A DNA stretch of 64,000 nt, taken from positions 44,026,275 through 44,090,274 of the forward strand of contig OZ005649.1 of NCBI GenBank assembly GCA_963930645.1, given 5' to 3'. Position numbers and translations under genes: made by a program. Shown one piece after another: positions 10,092 through 22,200 of this stretch. The notes beneath the pieces are model-generated. The model had not been told where the DNA came from, did no database searches, and saw only the letters and a list, made by a program, of their open reading frames with translations. This stretch comes from Salticus scenicus. Its lineage: Eukaryota; Arthropoda; Arachnida; Araneae; Salticidae. How positions within the stretch are numbered: position 1 is the first letter of the stretch; each line of letters starts with the position of its first letter.

Positions 10092-11296
10092 AATGTAAAT
10101 TTAATTGTGAGACATGTAAACTTAACAAAAATAAGCGAGTTTCCTTTAAACCTTTGAATGTCATTCTCATTAGATCCAAACATCCTTTAGAACTGTTATA
10201 TGCAGATATATGGGGTCCTAGTCCAGTAAATGGACGTGACGGAGAAAGATATTTTTTTTCAATCATAGATGATTATTCTAGAAAGGTTTCCCTTTATCCC
10301 CTCAGAGAAAAATCAGAAGCTTGTAATGTTTTACAAAAGCATATAAATAGAGTTGAAAATATTCTGAACTCTAAAGTAAAATGTATTAGAACTGATAATG
10401 GGGGGGAATTTTTGGGAAATAACCTTAAGAAATATTTCTCTGAAAAGGGAATTACACATGAACTTACCAATATCTATTCTCCGGAACAGAATGGCATTGT
10501 AGAAAGGTATAACCAAACTGTTGCAGATGGTGCTAGGACTTTATTAGATGATTCAGGTTTGCATGCTAGTTTTTGGCCTGATGCTATGTCTCACTTTACA
10601 TATACCTGGAATAGGGTATGTCATTCTGATCAGAAGCAGACTCCTTTTGAACTTTTCTTTGGCCGCAAACCTTCAGTAAGGCATCTAAAACCTTTTGGTG
10701 TTCTTGCATATGTAGGTGTTCCTCGCCGGCTTCGCAATAAGCTTGAAACAAAGGCAAAAATTGGATACCTTATAGGTTATGCATATAGAACTAAGGGTTA
10801 TAGAATATGGATGCCCGATTCTGGAAAGGTGGTCGAAACAATAAATGTCTCATTTGATGAAAATGAAACTTTTAAAACTAAGCGCAGTGGAGCCGTGATG
10901 GGCACCAACCCTTTTTCTGAGATACAGAATTATAGTGAGGTTACTATTCCAAGTGAACACAGGGAGGAAGCTAAAGTCGATTTTTATCCTTCTGATAATT
11001 CCCATGATTGTTTACCTAGTCCTCCTATAAGTTCAGAACTGAAAAAGGTAGTTTGGTTAAGGAAGCCCAAAATGCGTAGTGATCATTCCAGAAGAGACAT
11101 TTATTATTTTCAGGAAGGAAAAACACAGCGTTTGCGTTCATTAAATGAAGTGCAAACTTACTGTGATAAAAATAAACTTTTATTTGAACCTGAATTATTT
11201 GATTTTCGAGGTGAAAATGATTATGAGGGTCCTGTTTCTGATCTTGATGAAGTGGATAATGAGGAGATTGTATCCCAATTAAGCGAGTCTAGCTGA
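10092..11296 (+). pseudogene. copia pol: pre-integrase finger and integrase
   Basis: Coding resumes right after the foldback with the CxxC half of the pre-integrase finger (NCETCKLNK). The integrase core follows with acidic residues D at 10205 (YADIWGP), D at 10394 (RTDNGGEF) and E at 10502 (GIVERYN). The last two are 35 residues apart, the D,D-35-E pattern of retroviral-type integrases. The linker between integrase and RT runs to a TGA at 11294-11296; downstream codons continue in the same frame, so this is a point nonsense change and not a frameshift. Confidence 0.9.
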
Positions 11297-12892
11297 CTAG
11301 ATAAAGTGTCTATTCCTAAAACTTACAAACAAGCATTAAAGTCGGATAATTATCCTGACTGGTTAAGTGCTATGGAGAGTGAAATGGATACTATGAAAGC
11401 TAGACAGGTCTGGAATTTGGTTGATCCTCCTAAAGATGTCAATCCAGTAGGTTGTCGTTGGGTATATACAGTAAAAAAGGATGAGACTGGAAAAATTGTT
11501 AGATTTAAGGCTCGTTTAGTGGCACAGGGTTACACTCAAATAAAGGGTGAATCTTTTGATGAAACTTTTTCCCCTGTTGTCAATTTTAGTTTAGTTAGAT
11601 TTTTCTTTTCTCTTCTTGTTTCTTATAATAAATGGATTCATACCCAATGTGACGTGACTGGTGCATATCTTTATGCTAGTTTGAATAGAGATGTTTACAT
11701 GTTACAACCTCCAGGTTTTGTGGTTAAAGGTCAAGAAAATAGAGTTTGTAAATTGAATAAAGCGTTATATGGCCTGCATCAGAGTGGCAGGGAATGGTTT
11801 TATGAAATCCATAAGGTTTTGTTAAATATTGGTTTTGTAAAGTTGGAGAGTTGTAATTGTGTGTACATATTTGATTCAAATGCAGTTCTAATTTTATATG
11901 TTGATGATTTTGTTTTATTTTGTAAATGTAAAGAAATTTCAGATAAATTGTTAAAGTTACTAAGTTCTAATTTTGATATTAAAGTCTTAGGTAAAACTAA
12001 AAAATTGCTAGGAGTTGAGTTTATGGAAGTTGATGGGAAACTTTACATACATCAAGAGAGTTATATTAAAAAAGTATGTGAAAGGTATAAAAATTTTAAT
12101 TTCCCTATTTCTTCACTTCCTATATGTAAAACTTCAGTTTATTCTAAGAGAGATTCTCCTAAAACAAATGATGAACTTAAAGAAATGTTAAATTACCCCT
12201 ATAGAAATATTTTGGGATGTTTGTCTTTTCTTGCTAACAGAACTCGTCCAGATATAAGTTATGCTACTAATATTTTTAGTCAGTTTCAGTCAGATCCTGG
12301 ACTTAATCATTGGAATGGTCTCTTAAAATTACTTGGATATGTCAATAGTACTCGTGAATTAAAATTGGACTTAACTTGCAATAATATTCAATTCCTAGTT
12401 TATTCTGATGCAGATTTTGCTGCAAACCGTGATGACAGAACTTCTATGGGGGGACAGTTAATTCTTTTAGGTAGGTCTCCAATTGAATGGAGAACTTTTA
12501 AGGAAAAGAGCGTCAGTCTTTCCACAATGGAAGCTGAGTTTGTGGCAATGACTGAAGCCTCTAAAGAGTTAATATGGTTTGATAGAATCCTTGAAGAATG
12601 TTATCATAAAAATTTAGTTTTTGGTCAAAAGGAAAAATCAATTTTATTTGTTGACAATATGGCCACTATAGACTTTGTAAAATCTCCAATAGAGAACTAT
12701 AGAAGTAAACATATAGATGTAAAGTTATTTTTTGTTAGAGATTTGGTTTATAAACAATTATTTGATCTTAAATACATTAAAAGTAAATCTAACCTTAGTG
12801 ATCCTTTCACAAAACCCCAGTCCAGAAACGATCTTGAAAAGTTTATTATGAATCTTTTTGTACATAAAAAAAATATTGTAATTTATTGTTAG
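11297..12892 (+). pseudogene. copia pol: reverse transcriptase and RNase H
   Basis: Same frame as the integrase, after the single TGA. The RT shows the copia fingers (CRWVYTVKKDE, RFKARLVAQGYTQ), the DVTGAYLYA acid and the polymerase box YVDD at 11897-11908. RNase H follows with YSDADFA, the SLSTMEAEF segment at about 12518-12544, a DNMATI segment and a C-terminal SDPFTKP. No further stop or frameshift occurs before the terminal TAG at 12890-12892. It begins inside a long frame, so the nearest in-frame start-like codon is not a true start. Confidence 0.92.
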
Positions 12893-13746
12893 TACATTGT
12901 TTTAAATTTATGGTTTAGTACATTGTTTTAAGGAATTTATTGTTTGTACATTGTTTTATAGAATTGTTAGTACATTGTTTTATAAAATTCTTGTATTTAA
13001 TATATATATTTTTTTGAGTCTTTCCAGGTATTGAATAATTAACTTTCCCATCTAATTGAGGATATGTCTTTTGAGAGATAGATTTTAGTGAGGCAGAACA
13101 GCCCTCGGTAACGTCTCGTAGAGGGTGCCATTGTAATTTGTCAGATGTCTCTCTGGTTTGTCTTTTGGGAGATTTATATTTTCAAAAGGATCTGTTCACG
13201 GGCATGTTAAACTTTTTAATTTTGTAAGTCCTAGTTTTATTATGTTTGAATTGGAAATGTCATTAGGTCCCATTCAATGCCTGGAGTTAAACATTTTGTT
13301 TGTTTGTACATTCTTTATATATTTTTCTAATTTTTTTTTTTGAAAAGTTCTTTCTGTATGAGTGTTTGAAAGACTGGGGCCCCAGCATGTGCGAGTGAAT
13401 GTATTTGATTATTTGTATTGTATATATGAGTAAAGTAACTTTCTGTGAATTGTTTTGTATTTAATTTATATATATATATATTTTTTTTTGCAGTTAGAGA
13501 ATGTAATTATTGAACTTTAAAGCTAAACGATGTGGTCATTATTTTTCTGGTTTGTATACCTATGTATATATCGGATACTTTTGTGAATTTAAAAAAAAAT
13601 TCTGTTTTTTTTTTTTTTTTTTGAGGGCTTGTTTTAGAGAGATTTTTTTGGGGGAACTTTTTGTGCCTAAGGCATAATTTAAGCTGTTTGTTTTATTCCT
13701 TACCTCTTATAAATGTTAAGATTATAAATGACAAGAGGGGGGGATT
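12893..13746 (+). other. copia 3' untranslated region and purine-rich tract
   Basis: Directly after the pol stop, 'gtacattgtttta' is repeated four times at about 12892, 12917, 12946 and 12969. The rest is T-rich. A purine-rich tract 'acaagaggggggga' at 13731-13744, the usual primer for plus-strand synthesis, borders the LTR candidate after two bases. A 61-residue frame at 13158 matches nothing. Confidence 0.6.
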
Positions 13747-15122
13747 TGTTAGGAATAACAGCTATAGGATTTTCTATAAAGGTTCTTGCCATTTATTGTC
13801 TTGGTTTAAATAATTTATTATATATTAAACTTTATAACATTTATTTAGATCAATATTTCATTAAGTTATATTAAAACACAATGCTCTATTATATAAATTA
13901 AATTATAAATAATTTTTTGAAAAGACTTTTATTAAAATATTTTTGATAACTTACTTAACTTTTAATTTCATTGAATTTATCTTCCTGTCATTTAATCAAA
14001 AATCACTTATTTTTATAGTCTTGAGTAAATTAGTTTCCGTGGCATAAAATGTAAACAAACTTTCACATTCACTTCACTAAGTAAAAATTCATAACTAATT
14101 GTTTTCGTTCATTTCCGTTCGTGTGACGATGACGTCATTCTGTTTTGACCAGTCATGTTTTTTTATGGCTTCAATTAATTTAACTGTTTATTTAACGTTA
14201 TGCTTATGCATATTAATTTGTCTGGCATATATAAATAGATCGTTTTACACAATGTGGGTGCTTCATTTCTTTTTCTTTTTTCTTTAGGAGCTGGTCTCTT
14301 AATTTTAAATAGTGAACGGCAATTGTGTTCTAAATTTAATCTTCTATAAAGAGTAAATTTTGCTATGTGTTTGACAAGCCTTCAATAGATATGTTTCTTT
14401 TTTGTGAAAAAGTTGTTTTGATACATGTGATCTCCAGCTGATGTTACAAGTAATGCTGTTTTTGAAGTGCTAATATTTTATTCATAATATCTGTTTTGAA
14501 TAACTTAGTTACGTTTTTCATCTGCTCAATAGTTTAAACTCTGCAAGTCAAGATTATTTATTTTAAAGAGATTACTTTTTATTAATTAAACATTTGGCAT
14601 CTCCTTTGACACAGCCGACCTGGCTGACAAAAATAACAGGCAGAAGGAAGCAAAGAGAAGCAACCTCTTCAGCTAAGAAACTGTATTTATATCACTCGCG
14701 AAATGAACGACGAGCTAACGCCCACTAGCACAACCAATCAGAGAACGGCACATGTCGCGATCGCACGACGCTGGCGGAAGAAGCGTCATATGACGTCACC
14801 GGAAGTATGATGCGCCGCCTGATGGTGAAAAACGAAGTTAGGTCAGTTGCAGACTTAGCTGTCCTATGAGAAGGTTGTAAAAATAAAGGATGAACAAAAG
14901 CTAAATAAACAAAAGATCATTTTATATTAATTTAAGTGAGTAGAGGTATTTAATTATTTTTATACTTTCAATTATAGTAGAAAAAACTAACATTACATAG
15001 AGTTTAACTAATTTTTATATTATATTTAGAAAGTTAATTTTAATTTAAGTTGGGAAAAATATTAAATATTGACTTGGCTAAAAAATGCCATGAAATTCTA
15101 TAAATAGCACTTGTACCTAACA
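13747..15122 (+). repeat. Candidate 3' LTR of the copia element
   Basis: It starts TGTTAG immediately after the purine-rich tract and ends CTAACA, the short inverted TG...CA boundary of LTRs. It carries promoter-like motifs at 14640-14830 and AATAAA at about 14882 and 14905, in the U3-then-R order. At about 1.38 kb it is long for copia, and no second copy in the window confirms the boundaries. The five bases after it are GCATT; the matching 5' flank has been lost. Confidence 0.55.
14640..14830 (+). promoter_or_regulatory. GC-richer promoter-like block within the LTR candidate
   Basis: The block has many CpGs in an AT-rich setting. It contains a CCAAT box (14734-14738, accaatcag), an octameric CRE palindrome TGACGTCA (14791-14798) and an ETS-type CCGGAAGT directly after it (14799-14806). 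Polyadenylation signals lie about 75-100 bases downstream, as expected if transcription starts in the LTR. A host promoter captured here is the alternative. Confidence 0.5.
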
Positions 15123-15395
15123 GCATTCACCTGGCCTCCTTCTAACCAACACACGGCTATCTAGCACAGCTCCTTCCTGGTGTTGGGATTTTTTTTTCCA
15201 TCAGTGTATTTATATGTTCTGAGGTCCCCTGAATACGAAAATCATGTTTTTAGCGAATGGTCTGTCTGTGTGCCTGTTATCAGCATATCTCAAGAACAAA
15301 TAGTAACAGAAATTCCTAACTCTGTATTCTAAATGTGTATCATATAGGGATGCTACAGTAAGCTTTTCGTTGAGATGAAGCAAATGGTTTGTGTA

Positions 15396-16950
15396 CAGGG
15401 ACATTCAAAAATATTCAAATACATTACGTTTATAGGGGAAATTGCAGGTAAGTAGAGTTTAACATCTATAGACTGCACTAAGCCAAATAAAACGAATATA
15501 TATTTTTTGTAATAGAGATAATCAACTGGGAAAAAAATGTTGTGCACGTAGGAGCCTTGCCTCCCCCCTGGGGGGGGGGTTCCCCCCTCGAGGGGAGTAA
15601 GCTTTCATGATGGGTATCTTTCAAAAGAGCTCGCCAATACCTTTAAAACGAATGGTTGAACCATCGATCTGCGATAATTAAAAAAAAAAAGTTATCGATT
15701 TTTTTCATTTTTAACAACAAAAAATTTTTTTTAAATGTAATATTGAAAATAAATTCAACTTTTTTTTTATATATATATATTTAGTGTTATACTACTTCTC
15801 TACTCTGGAAATCGTCTGCATTATCATAAAAGATATTTTTTTTTAAATAATAATTTAAATAAATTATTTTTAAAAACAGAATTATTTTTTAATAACCAAA
15901 TTAAATTCTATATAAATGTAGGTGCATTAATGAAACGGGGGGTTAAGAGGGGCGGTAGCCTCCCTCACACAGAACTAATTATCATATAAAACTCTTCCGA
16001 AGCCTAATTTGAATTGTTTAACACAGGTTTACATAACAGTACTCTTTATCTTACCTCTAAATCTGCAACCTGTATTTATAGTATTAAATGTCAGGGTAAG
16101 AGAAAGTCGTGTGAGTGACACACCAGATTATTTTTTTTGTAAAAATTTAATTGGATCCGCATATTTAGAAATAAGAAAAACAAGTTGAATCAAACCTTTA
16201 GCTTTTCTACCTGACTGTGCTAACCGTTCGATTGGGAAAATGCCTTAATTTTCTGTTTATACTAATCTCCATTCTCTACATGACATCGCACTTCGCACGT
16301 ATTGATGTACAATGGAACTACTGTACATCAATACTGTTATATCTGTACATGTACTCATATACCATATTCAGCTAGTACCATAACCTATTTAGCCGAAAGT
16401 TTGAGTAAAAACTATTACAATGGAATGAAAAAGAAAATTTTTGTGTGGCCAGAAGCAAATGGGAATTTGAAATCCGTCATTCCCTCACCAATTGCTTAGC
16501 TATCAGATTGCGGCATCGCATCACAAAACGGAGTGAATCTATCAAGTTGCTACATTTTTACCAGCGAAAAAGTTCCAGAGTGAATAATGATAATATTAAA
16601 ATATTAATGTTAACAAGAATTCGTTTCATTTTTTAAACAAGTACGAAAAATCATTTGGCTCGCATAGACTATTATTTTCCAACTGTATGTACTTGTTGCC
16701 TCGTTTAACCTTTAATGTACTTTGCCTACATTATCACACAATGGATAAAAATAGAGACAGACAAACTAACTGAATTCATAATCACTCCAAAACATTGTTG
16801 AAAAGTGTTGAAAACATTGTTGAAATGCAGTTCTAGCAATTTCCAATTGTAACTCTTAAGCTTTTACGCCAGTACAAAGTTTTTACAATGTGGTTTATAA
16901 AAATACATCTCATAGAAAGCAATTAATTGTCATTCTTTTGGGTGTCCCTG
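15396..16950. mobile_element. Tc1/mariner-like non-autonomous element (candidate)
   Basis: The left end CAGGGACATTCAAAA and the right end, read inverted as CAGGGACACCCAAAA, match at 13 of 15 positions, and both are bordered by TA (15394-15395, 16951-16952). No transposase frame survives inside. The interior carries a copy of repeat module R2 at about 15530-15720. A hairpin with 13-base arms (GTATTGATGTACA) lies at about 16300-16335. Confidence 0.5.
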
Positions 16951-17297
16951 TACACAAGCTAGTTATCCTATTTCTACCGTTTTAAATAAAGAACATTAGC
17001 TACGGCCGTGCTGACAAACCGAAGTCGTCAACATTTTAAAACTTTATTGAAAAGTGTTAAAAATGCTGTCCCCTTCACTTTTGCTTGAAGTTTTTCCTTA
17101 ATGTATATGTGGAAAAAAAATTATTAATTCATTTCTTAGTGTTTATCAGATGAAATTTTGTGTTGGTTGTTATTAATTGCAAACTAATCAATCACTTTCA
17201 AACACAATTACGAAGCCCTTTCATTCATAAACGCGCGACATAATTAGGTATTCTTATTTAGATATGGTGATACAAATCGAACGGTAGGGTTTAAGAC

Positions 17298-17507
17298 CGA
17301 TTGACTACGCTAAGGTCTGGGGCTTATAGGTAGAATTCCCTCAAAGGGGGTTTTTCTAAGGGGTCCTAGCCCGTATTTACGCAACTTTTGGAGAAAACCA
17401 CGGAAAATTCCTAACGACTAGGTTGATGAGTGCGACCTGGGATTGAACCGGGTACTTCCCATCTACTAGCTTTGAGCGCAGAACCGTTCAGCCACTGATG
17501 GACCAGT
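17298..17507 (-). repeat. tRNA-derived SINE, copy 1
   Basis: Read on the minus strand, the head has an A-box-like stretch (TGGCTGAACGG, about 17485-17496) and a consensus B box GGTTCAATCCC (17439-17449), the internal RNA polymerase III promoter of tRNA genes. The sequence then leaves tRNA form and enters a body containing GGTTTTCTCCAAAA. A second copy at 61537-61743 shares body and head. It is not a functional tRNA: no acceptor stem closes. Confidence 0.75.
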
Positions 17508-17519
17508 GATGCAAATCAA

Positions 17520-18972
17520 AGTAACGTTTAATTTTTCCGTATGAAGGTAAAGCCTTTTGCAGAGAAGACTATCTAAAGTCAACGCATGAAAAACAAATTT
17601 TCTAAACACCATAGACAAGAAAAGGTCGTCCTTATGTAATTTAAATTTACTTTTATTTATTTTTTAATCTTAATTTATATATTTTGCGTATTTTAAATAT
17701 ATTCTTTTATGACCTGTAAAGATTTTTATTTGTTTATTTATTTACTTAGTAACTGTAGTCATAAATCAGTACAACAATGCCCATACCATTTTTTAACATG
17801 AGAAACATTTTTAAATTATACAAAACCAATTTATTCCGTTTTAAGACCTTTCTGAAATCTGAACAATTTTCTGACTTGTTTACGAAGTTATTTTTTTTCG
17901 CAAATGTACAAAACTTCCAGGAATTTTTTATTTAGGTACTTTTAAATTTAAGTGTTTTTTTTTTTTATTTTCTTATTCTTAATTCTATTATTTAGTCGAT
18001 TATGGATGAATTTGATATAAGGAGTTGGAATTTTAAGCTGAATGAACTTTAAAATGAGGCCGCCATGCGAAACTGTCAAATGCGTTAGTGATGTCAAGTA
18101 AAAGGGCTTCGAATTTTTCAGATTTAATAAAACTATCATGAATAAATTTTGTTATTCTGATAGGTGGTGGAATGTTTAGCTCTAAAACCAAATTGTTCGG
18201 GTTGAAATTTCAAATCATCCAGCCCCTCCTCATCATTTTTCCCATCTAATTTGAAAAGATCTAGCTTCCATTCATTACCACAATACAAATCAAAGCATAT
18301 ATTTATTAAAAATCAGCATTTTTAGTACCTTAACCAGAGCACCTAATTTTAATTCCCAATTGCAAAAATCCATCTTGGAAATTTTTACAAAGTTAAACTT
18401 TAATAGCAAAGAAAATTCTTCATTTATTTCTTCTATTTTAGACTTGTTCACAAATTCTGGTGGTGGTTTATTTTAAATGAACGAAATTTCCTTGCCCCCG
18501 AAAGGGTTAAGGTGTTTTTATACAAAGTTAAAATTTTTAAAGAAGGTTACGTTTAATTTATAATTGAATACACACATATTCCTTAAAAGAAAAAAAAATT
18601 AAAAATTGGTTTATGATTTTTGCTTTTATTCCATCCATTTTTCCCCCCTTAAATTTTGGACAGTGTTTAAATTTTTTTTAGCGGCCCTCCTTTTTAGGCG
18701 GCCCTAGGCGACCGCTTAGGTTCACCTAATGGTAAAGCGGGCCCTGTGAGGAACCAGTTCAAAAGGGGAGAATATGGGGTGTTGAACTCCAGTAAAAGGA
18801 AGGTTGTGAACGGGGCCACAGATGCACTAAAAAGAAGCATCCAAAAGTTAAAATAAAATATTAATTTCTTCCAATTGGAATATATCTTTATAAATGCCTA
18901 ACAACAGTATAAAATTAATACATTTTTCATTTAATACACAATTAGCTAGATTCAAGACATGAAATATAAATC
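17520..18972. other. Non-coding DNA with a possible hAT-type end
   Basis: No gene is visible. At 18746 reading leftward on the minus strand the sequence begins CAGGGCCCGCTTTACC, which resembles a hAT-type terminal repeat. No partner end was found, so this is a lone terminus at best. Confidence 0.3.
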
Positions 18973-19026
18973 CTAAATTAAAATTGCATCTTTAGCTCCA
19001 GTGTGTTTGGAGACCAGCGTGATTAC
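18973..19026 (-). CDS. Possible terminal coding exon of an unknown gene
   Basis: On the minus strand a pyrimidine stretch and two overlapping acceptors (AG ending at 19030 and 19027) precede a frame reading VITLVSKHTGAKDAILI and a TAG at 18973-18975. The block is less AT-rich than its flanks. The opposite strand of the same block also looks exon-like (acceptor TTTAG before 18996, donor GTAAGC at 19041), so strand is uncertain. I recognise no family and find no partner exon in the next 17 kb. Confidence 0.2.
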   Translation of the reverse strand, partial: VITLVSKHTGAKDAILI

Positions 19027-19040
19027 CTGCTGCATAGAAG

Positions 19041-20429
19041 GTAAGCGAAGATTTCAATTTCATTACTTTACAAGTCTTACCTTCATCACTTTTGAACCCA
19101 TTTGTCTTTTTAAGAACTAAATTCAATTTTATATCAGTGCATATCATAACAAGCTGTTTAAATTTTTTTATAATTTGATCTCAATATAAATAAGGATTCC
19201 TTTTATAATAGAAAATTTGTCATGGTAAAGATACAATCAATAATAACAATTTGTAGCTTTTAAGAAAAAGAAAACAAACTCAATAAAAACAAATAACAAA
19301 TAGTATTTCAAAAATTTTTTTTTAATTATGAATAAACATCATTTAAATTAGGGTGACTAGTCATGCTTTCTATAAGTTTTTTTCTTTTTTGTCTTTTTTG
19401 GAAAACAAGAGGCATGAACTGCTCAAAAGTTATTTGTATAAAGGTTAAAATACCAAAAATAAGTATCAAAATGGTTTTTCTACTATACATGACCCGCTAC
19501 AGCAGTTCTTAGTAGAAAACAACAACATACACATCAGTGAAATATTCAAAAATGACAATATATTTTTAAAACACTTGCTCATTGAAAAAACAGTTAAGAA
19601 AGTTTCAACAAATATATGTATAGCATATAGGATAAATAAATGCACAAAACATATAATTCACAACTAAAATACATCTTAATTATCTCGAATTGCTTTTACA
19701 AGAGAGAATGCTGTATATCCACTTTAAATAGAATTTGGAAAAATATACATGTACATTTTTTTTTGGTCTGCAATGTTTTCAACATTGCTAAATAGAACCT
19801 AAAAAAAAAAAAAAAAAAAAAAAAATTCAGTTTTACTAAGATAGCTAAGAATTTTTTTTTATAAAATTGGTAAAAAAGAATATTTAAAAATTGCTCACAG
19901 AAGTCTTCTTATTTAAACATATGAATTGTGAATAAAATTAAAAATAAGTATATATATATACATATATATATCAGGGATGAGATTAGCAAAAATACAAAAA
20001 AGCTGAAACTGTACGCAAAGGCAAGTTGTTGAAATGAAAATTTTGATGACAAAATCTATTATATTAGAGTAATAAATATTTATTTTAATCGTCAATGTAT
20101 AAAAAAAGAACAAATGCACATAAAACATAAAAAAAAGCTGGAAAGCTAAATATACAAAAAAGCTGAAATCAGCTGAAAAATCTCATCCCTGATAGAATTT
20201 TTTTTTCAATAAAACTTTAGGTACTTAGAAATTATGCCCGTAAATACAGCAAACTAAAGTACATTATATTATAAAATAAGTTTTTAATGAAAATGCACTT
20301 TTTCTAAAGATTCTTTAAGCTCGCAATTTGTCCATTAGGGCAAAACAAACTGCAGAGCGTGAATCTGAACTTATGTCATACATTCAAAACTATTAAATTT
20401 ATTCTTGTTTTTCCAAAAAAAATATGTAC
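19041..20429. other. AT-rich non-coding DNA
   Basis: Only homopolymer runs (for example A at 19801-19825), short TA runs and chance frames are visible. A small direct repeat, 'aaaaaagctgaaa', occurs at about 19996 and 20157 around a stretch ending 'ctcatccctga'. Nothing else is supported. Confidence 0.6.
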
Positions 20430-21355
20430 TTCTAGTTTTTGATGGATTTATACGTTTGAGATGTCCTAAACACAATTTTATTATTTTTAGAAAGCTTCAG
20501 TCTGTCTGTTAACAAAATTTTGTAAATTCTGTATCTCATAAACCAGTAATCAGAATTTAACAAAACTTATATTTAGTTGGACCTTGACTTAAATTTGTTT
20601 TGATTAGGTTTAAGGAAATATCGCTCAACAAGTGGTGCTGCTAAGCTGCAATTCTCCATATTTAAGTAAAGGCTATATCTCAGCTGCTATAAGTGTATAA
20701 ATGCCTAAAACTCTCTTTCTATATAAAAGCCATAATAAAAACTATGTTGAATAAATTTGGATGCATATGAATCAAAGTGTCATTTTTTTGTGACAATTTA
20801 ACTCTATAACGGTCATGAACGTCTTTTTGTAATTGTTTGTCCCCTAAAAAACATATACTTACAATGTATATAATTATGATTTTAAGCTTGTTTCTTTAAG
20901 TATGAAAGATTATGTAATAGTCACGGGGTTCATCTTTAAATGCATAGTGAAAAATCCATTGTTTTAGTATATTATAAAGAATTTACAGTTAAAACAACAA
21001 TACCATTTTCCCCCTCAGATGTACTCCCCACACCATTTGAGAGAAGGCCATATTTAAACTTTTATGATATATCAATACACAGTACCAAACTTAGTATGTG
21101 AGATAGGTATAAGAATTATGCTCATTGAATCTAGATGTATATAAGATCACAGGTAACAGTGCTCCTGTTCACTTTCTGCGACTTTTTAAATAGCTATTAT
21201 CTATTGGTTAAAACTGCACCAAACTGAACATTTAGAATCTTTATTAAGAGACTATGTTGATTAAATTTTTATGCATGTTAAATGATAAGTGGCACTGTTG
21301 TGTACAATACAGAAGAAGAAAAAAAAAAAAAAATGTGATGGTCACAGCATACTAG
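20430..21355 (+). repeat. Second, diverged copy of dispersed repeat R1
   Basis: It follows the same order of landmarks as the copy at 2397-3570: 'gatggattta' near the start, a 'gtctgtctgtt' segment, 'gtatctca', a 'gttggaccttgac' phrase, a 'cgctcaacaagtgg' phrase, and an end reading CACAGCATACTAG at about 21338-21350. The 5' hairpin is lost. No reading frame is kept. Confidence 0.6.
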
Positions 21356-21550
21356 TTAATATTTCCTTTTGAAACTCAGCTTTTTAAATTAGAAACGTAA
21401 GAAATCAATTTTTGGAAAAAAAAAAAAAAAATAACAGTTGTGAATTTTTTGAATGCGAAAAAAGAATTTAAAAAGAAAATGCAACATAATGAGAAATTTA
21501 CATAAGAAATTTCTCCATAGAATAACATAGGGCTGCCATCATTGAAGGAA

Positions 21551-21590
<40 letters not shown>

Positions 21591-21870
21591 ACCTTAAATA
21601 TTTTATTTCTAATCATAATGATGTCAATGTAATTCTTTCAAGAGAGAAAAAAAAAAAAAAAAAAAAAAAATCTTGAAATGAAGAAGGGAAGTAAGTAATT
21701 TCTCTTTTTAATGATATATCAAAACAATTTTTTCCTATGTACAATGAAATAAAATCAATTAAAAAAAAAAAAAAAATATTTTATAACAAGTTGCATAATA
21801 AAAATTTTACTAATCGAATTCATATAGTATTGATAACTTTTGTAGATTTCTCAAGAATACTTTAAATATA
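21356..21870. repeat. Run of A-rich simple repeats
   Basis: Poly-A tracts of 15-30 bases occur at about 21415, 21555 and 21648, joined by AT-rich sequence. Nothing coding is visible. Confidence 0.7.
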
Positions 21871-22200
21871 CAGGGTGTCCCATTAAGACCACCTAACCTC
21901 TGCACAGTCGGATTCCACAATTGGTGCACATAATTCATGTCTGCATCTTTCAGTATTTAGAAACATCATCATTAACCATTTATTTTGAATTAATCATTTA
22001 TGTTCTGCGAAGTTTAAAAACAAGAATATTAATAACCTGATCACAGCCACTCCTAAAATGGGTTTTCCGAAAAACTTTGTATTTTCTATTTTATATCCTT
22101 AACCATGTCTTTGTCAGTATTAAGAAAAAAAAAAAAAAGCTGTGTACACTTTTGTGTATATCAACAAAAAAAATGATAAAATAATAAAAGACAATAAAAA

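Larger units (their letters stand above)
8374..15122 (+). mobile_element. Ty1/copia-type LTR retrotransposon, decayed, 5' LTR missing
   Basis: Domain order is gag, protease, integrase, reverse transcriptase, RNase H, the order that defines the copia superfamily (integrase before RT). Coding damage is limited: a small frame error near the gag start, a 211-bp foldback insert at a TA in pol (9879-10089), and one in-frame TGA (11294-11296). The rest of the catalytic residues are in place, so the copy is recent. The 3' side has a purine-rich tract and an LTR candidate; the 5' LTR is absent next to the piggyBac end. I infer that rearrangement at about 8012 removed the 5' end. Confidence 0.88.

Noticed and set aside
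10331..10516. Minus-strand frames opposite copia pol
   Set aside because: Shadows of the well-supported plus-strand integrase frame.
17298..17507. A functional tRNA gene suggested by the B box
   Set aside because: No cloverleaf closes and the sequence continues into a shared repeat body, so it is a SINE.
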